Below, in pieces: positions 40,364 through 40,415 of a stretch of 40,415 bases of DNA. The stretch's first letter is position 1, and every line of letters begins with the position of its first letter. The translations under genes were made by a program, and so were the position numbers. Origin of the DNA: Candidatus Neomarinimicrobiota bacterium (GTDB taxonomy: Bacteria > Fidelibacterota > SORT01); contig JACZTG010000020.1 in NCBI GenBank assembly GCA_022573815.1, positions 1 to 40,415 of the forward strand, written 5' to 3'. The notes under the pieces were generated by a model. The model saw nothing but the letters and a program-made list of their open reading frames with translations. It searched no databases and was not told where the DNA came from.

Positions 40364-40415
40364 TTAATCACCGCAAATTTGCCGATAGTTTCGCCGACTC
40401 CCGGCGCATCGATAT
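40360..40415 (-). CDS. C-terminal end of an upstream gene, cut by the window
   Basis: In the frame ending with TGA at 40362-40360, the sequence reads IDAPGVGETIGKFAVIK and a stop. The stop overlaps the PorV ATG (ATGA), typical of coupled genes. Only the tail is inside the window, so no family can be named. Confidence 0.55.
   Translation of the reverse strand, partial: IDAPGVGETIGKFAVIK

Noticed and set aside
1-40415. CRISPR arrays, insertion sequences, phage genes, rRNA
   Set aside because: No spaced direct repeats, transposase or integrase motifs, phage structural genes or rRNA sequence could be found anywhere in the window.

Overview
The window looks like a chromosomal segment of an AT-rich Gram-negative bacterium of the FCB superphylum. 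I would place it near Neomarinimicrobiota, Calditrichota or Ignavibacteria, at modest confidence. The reasons are a PorV/PorQ-type outer-membrane protein, a pilin-like membrane protein of a kind common in that group, many lipoproteins and outer-membrane barrels, a GH130 and ABC-transporter sugar locus, an M13 peptidase lipoprotein and a bacterial RRM protein. Nearly all genes lie on the minus strand. I see no phage, IS element or CRISPR array.

Layout. (1) 1-2900: tRNA-Leu(CAA), several small exported or membrane proteins, an RRM RNA-binding protein, a pilin-like protein and CRP/FNR-type palindromes. (2) 3023-13396: the centrepiece, ten minus-strand genes with 42 CxxCH haem c sites. In transcription order they encode an outer-membrane beta-barrel, a 14-haem cytochrome, a monohaem lipoprotein, a c554-like tetrahaem cytochrome, an 11-haem membrane-anchored cytochrome, a di-haem-type cytochrome b, a Rieske protein, a cytochrome b fused to a nonahaem cytochrome, a P460-type lipoprotein (with its own promoter and terminator) and a four-helix membrane protein with two haem c sites. 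It reads as a Rieske/cytochrome b complex wired through periplasmic cytochromes towards a possible outer-membrane conduit. (3) 13533-17835: a lone receiver protein, an NtrC-type sigma54 activator, a soluble PAS histidine kinase, an unknown protein and an MgtC-like membrane protein. A near-consensus sigma54 site precedes the receiver. (4) 18009-21813: a membrane-anchored metallophosphoesterase and small membrane or exported proteins. (5) 22411-27581: a chemosensory operon (decayed porin, intact alginate-export-type porin, repeat protein, haem-binding chemoreceptor, CheW) under a perfect sigma54 consensus promoter. (6) 27854-33850: an M13 metallopeptidase lipoprotein, then an LPP20-LPP20-CsgG envelope operon. 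(7) 34112-40415: a sugar locus with a PorV-like protein, two GH130 phosphorylase-family enzymes, a binding protein and two permeases (no ATPase), ending in a 50-codon relic of a Reg_prop beta-propeller.

How it may fit together (inference): region 2 moves quinol electrons through many haems, possibly to or from an extracellular or periplasmic nitrogen-oxide or metal partner. Region 3 supplies a sigma54 activator, and region 5 carries a sigma54 promoter in front of a haem chemoreceptor and porin, so respiration and motility may share a redox-linked control layer. Region 7 imports beta-mannosides or related oligosaccharides and cleaves them phosphorolytically. The clearest unexpected observations are the cytochrome locus architecture, two adjacent GH130 genes that seem to start with ATT and ATC, the frameshifted porin behind a sigma54 promoter, and the Reg_prop remnant.
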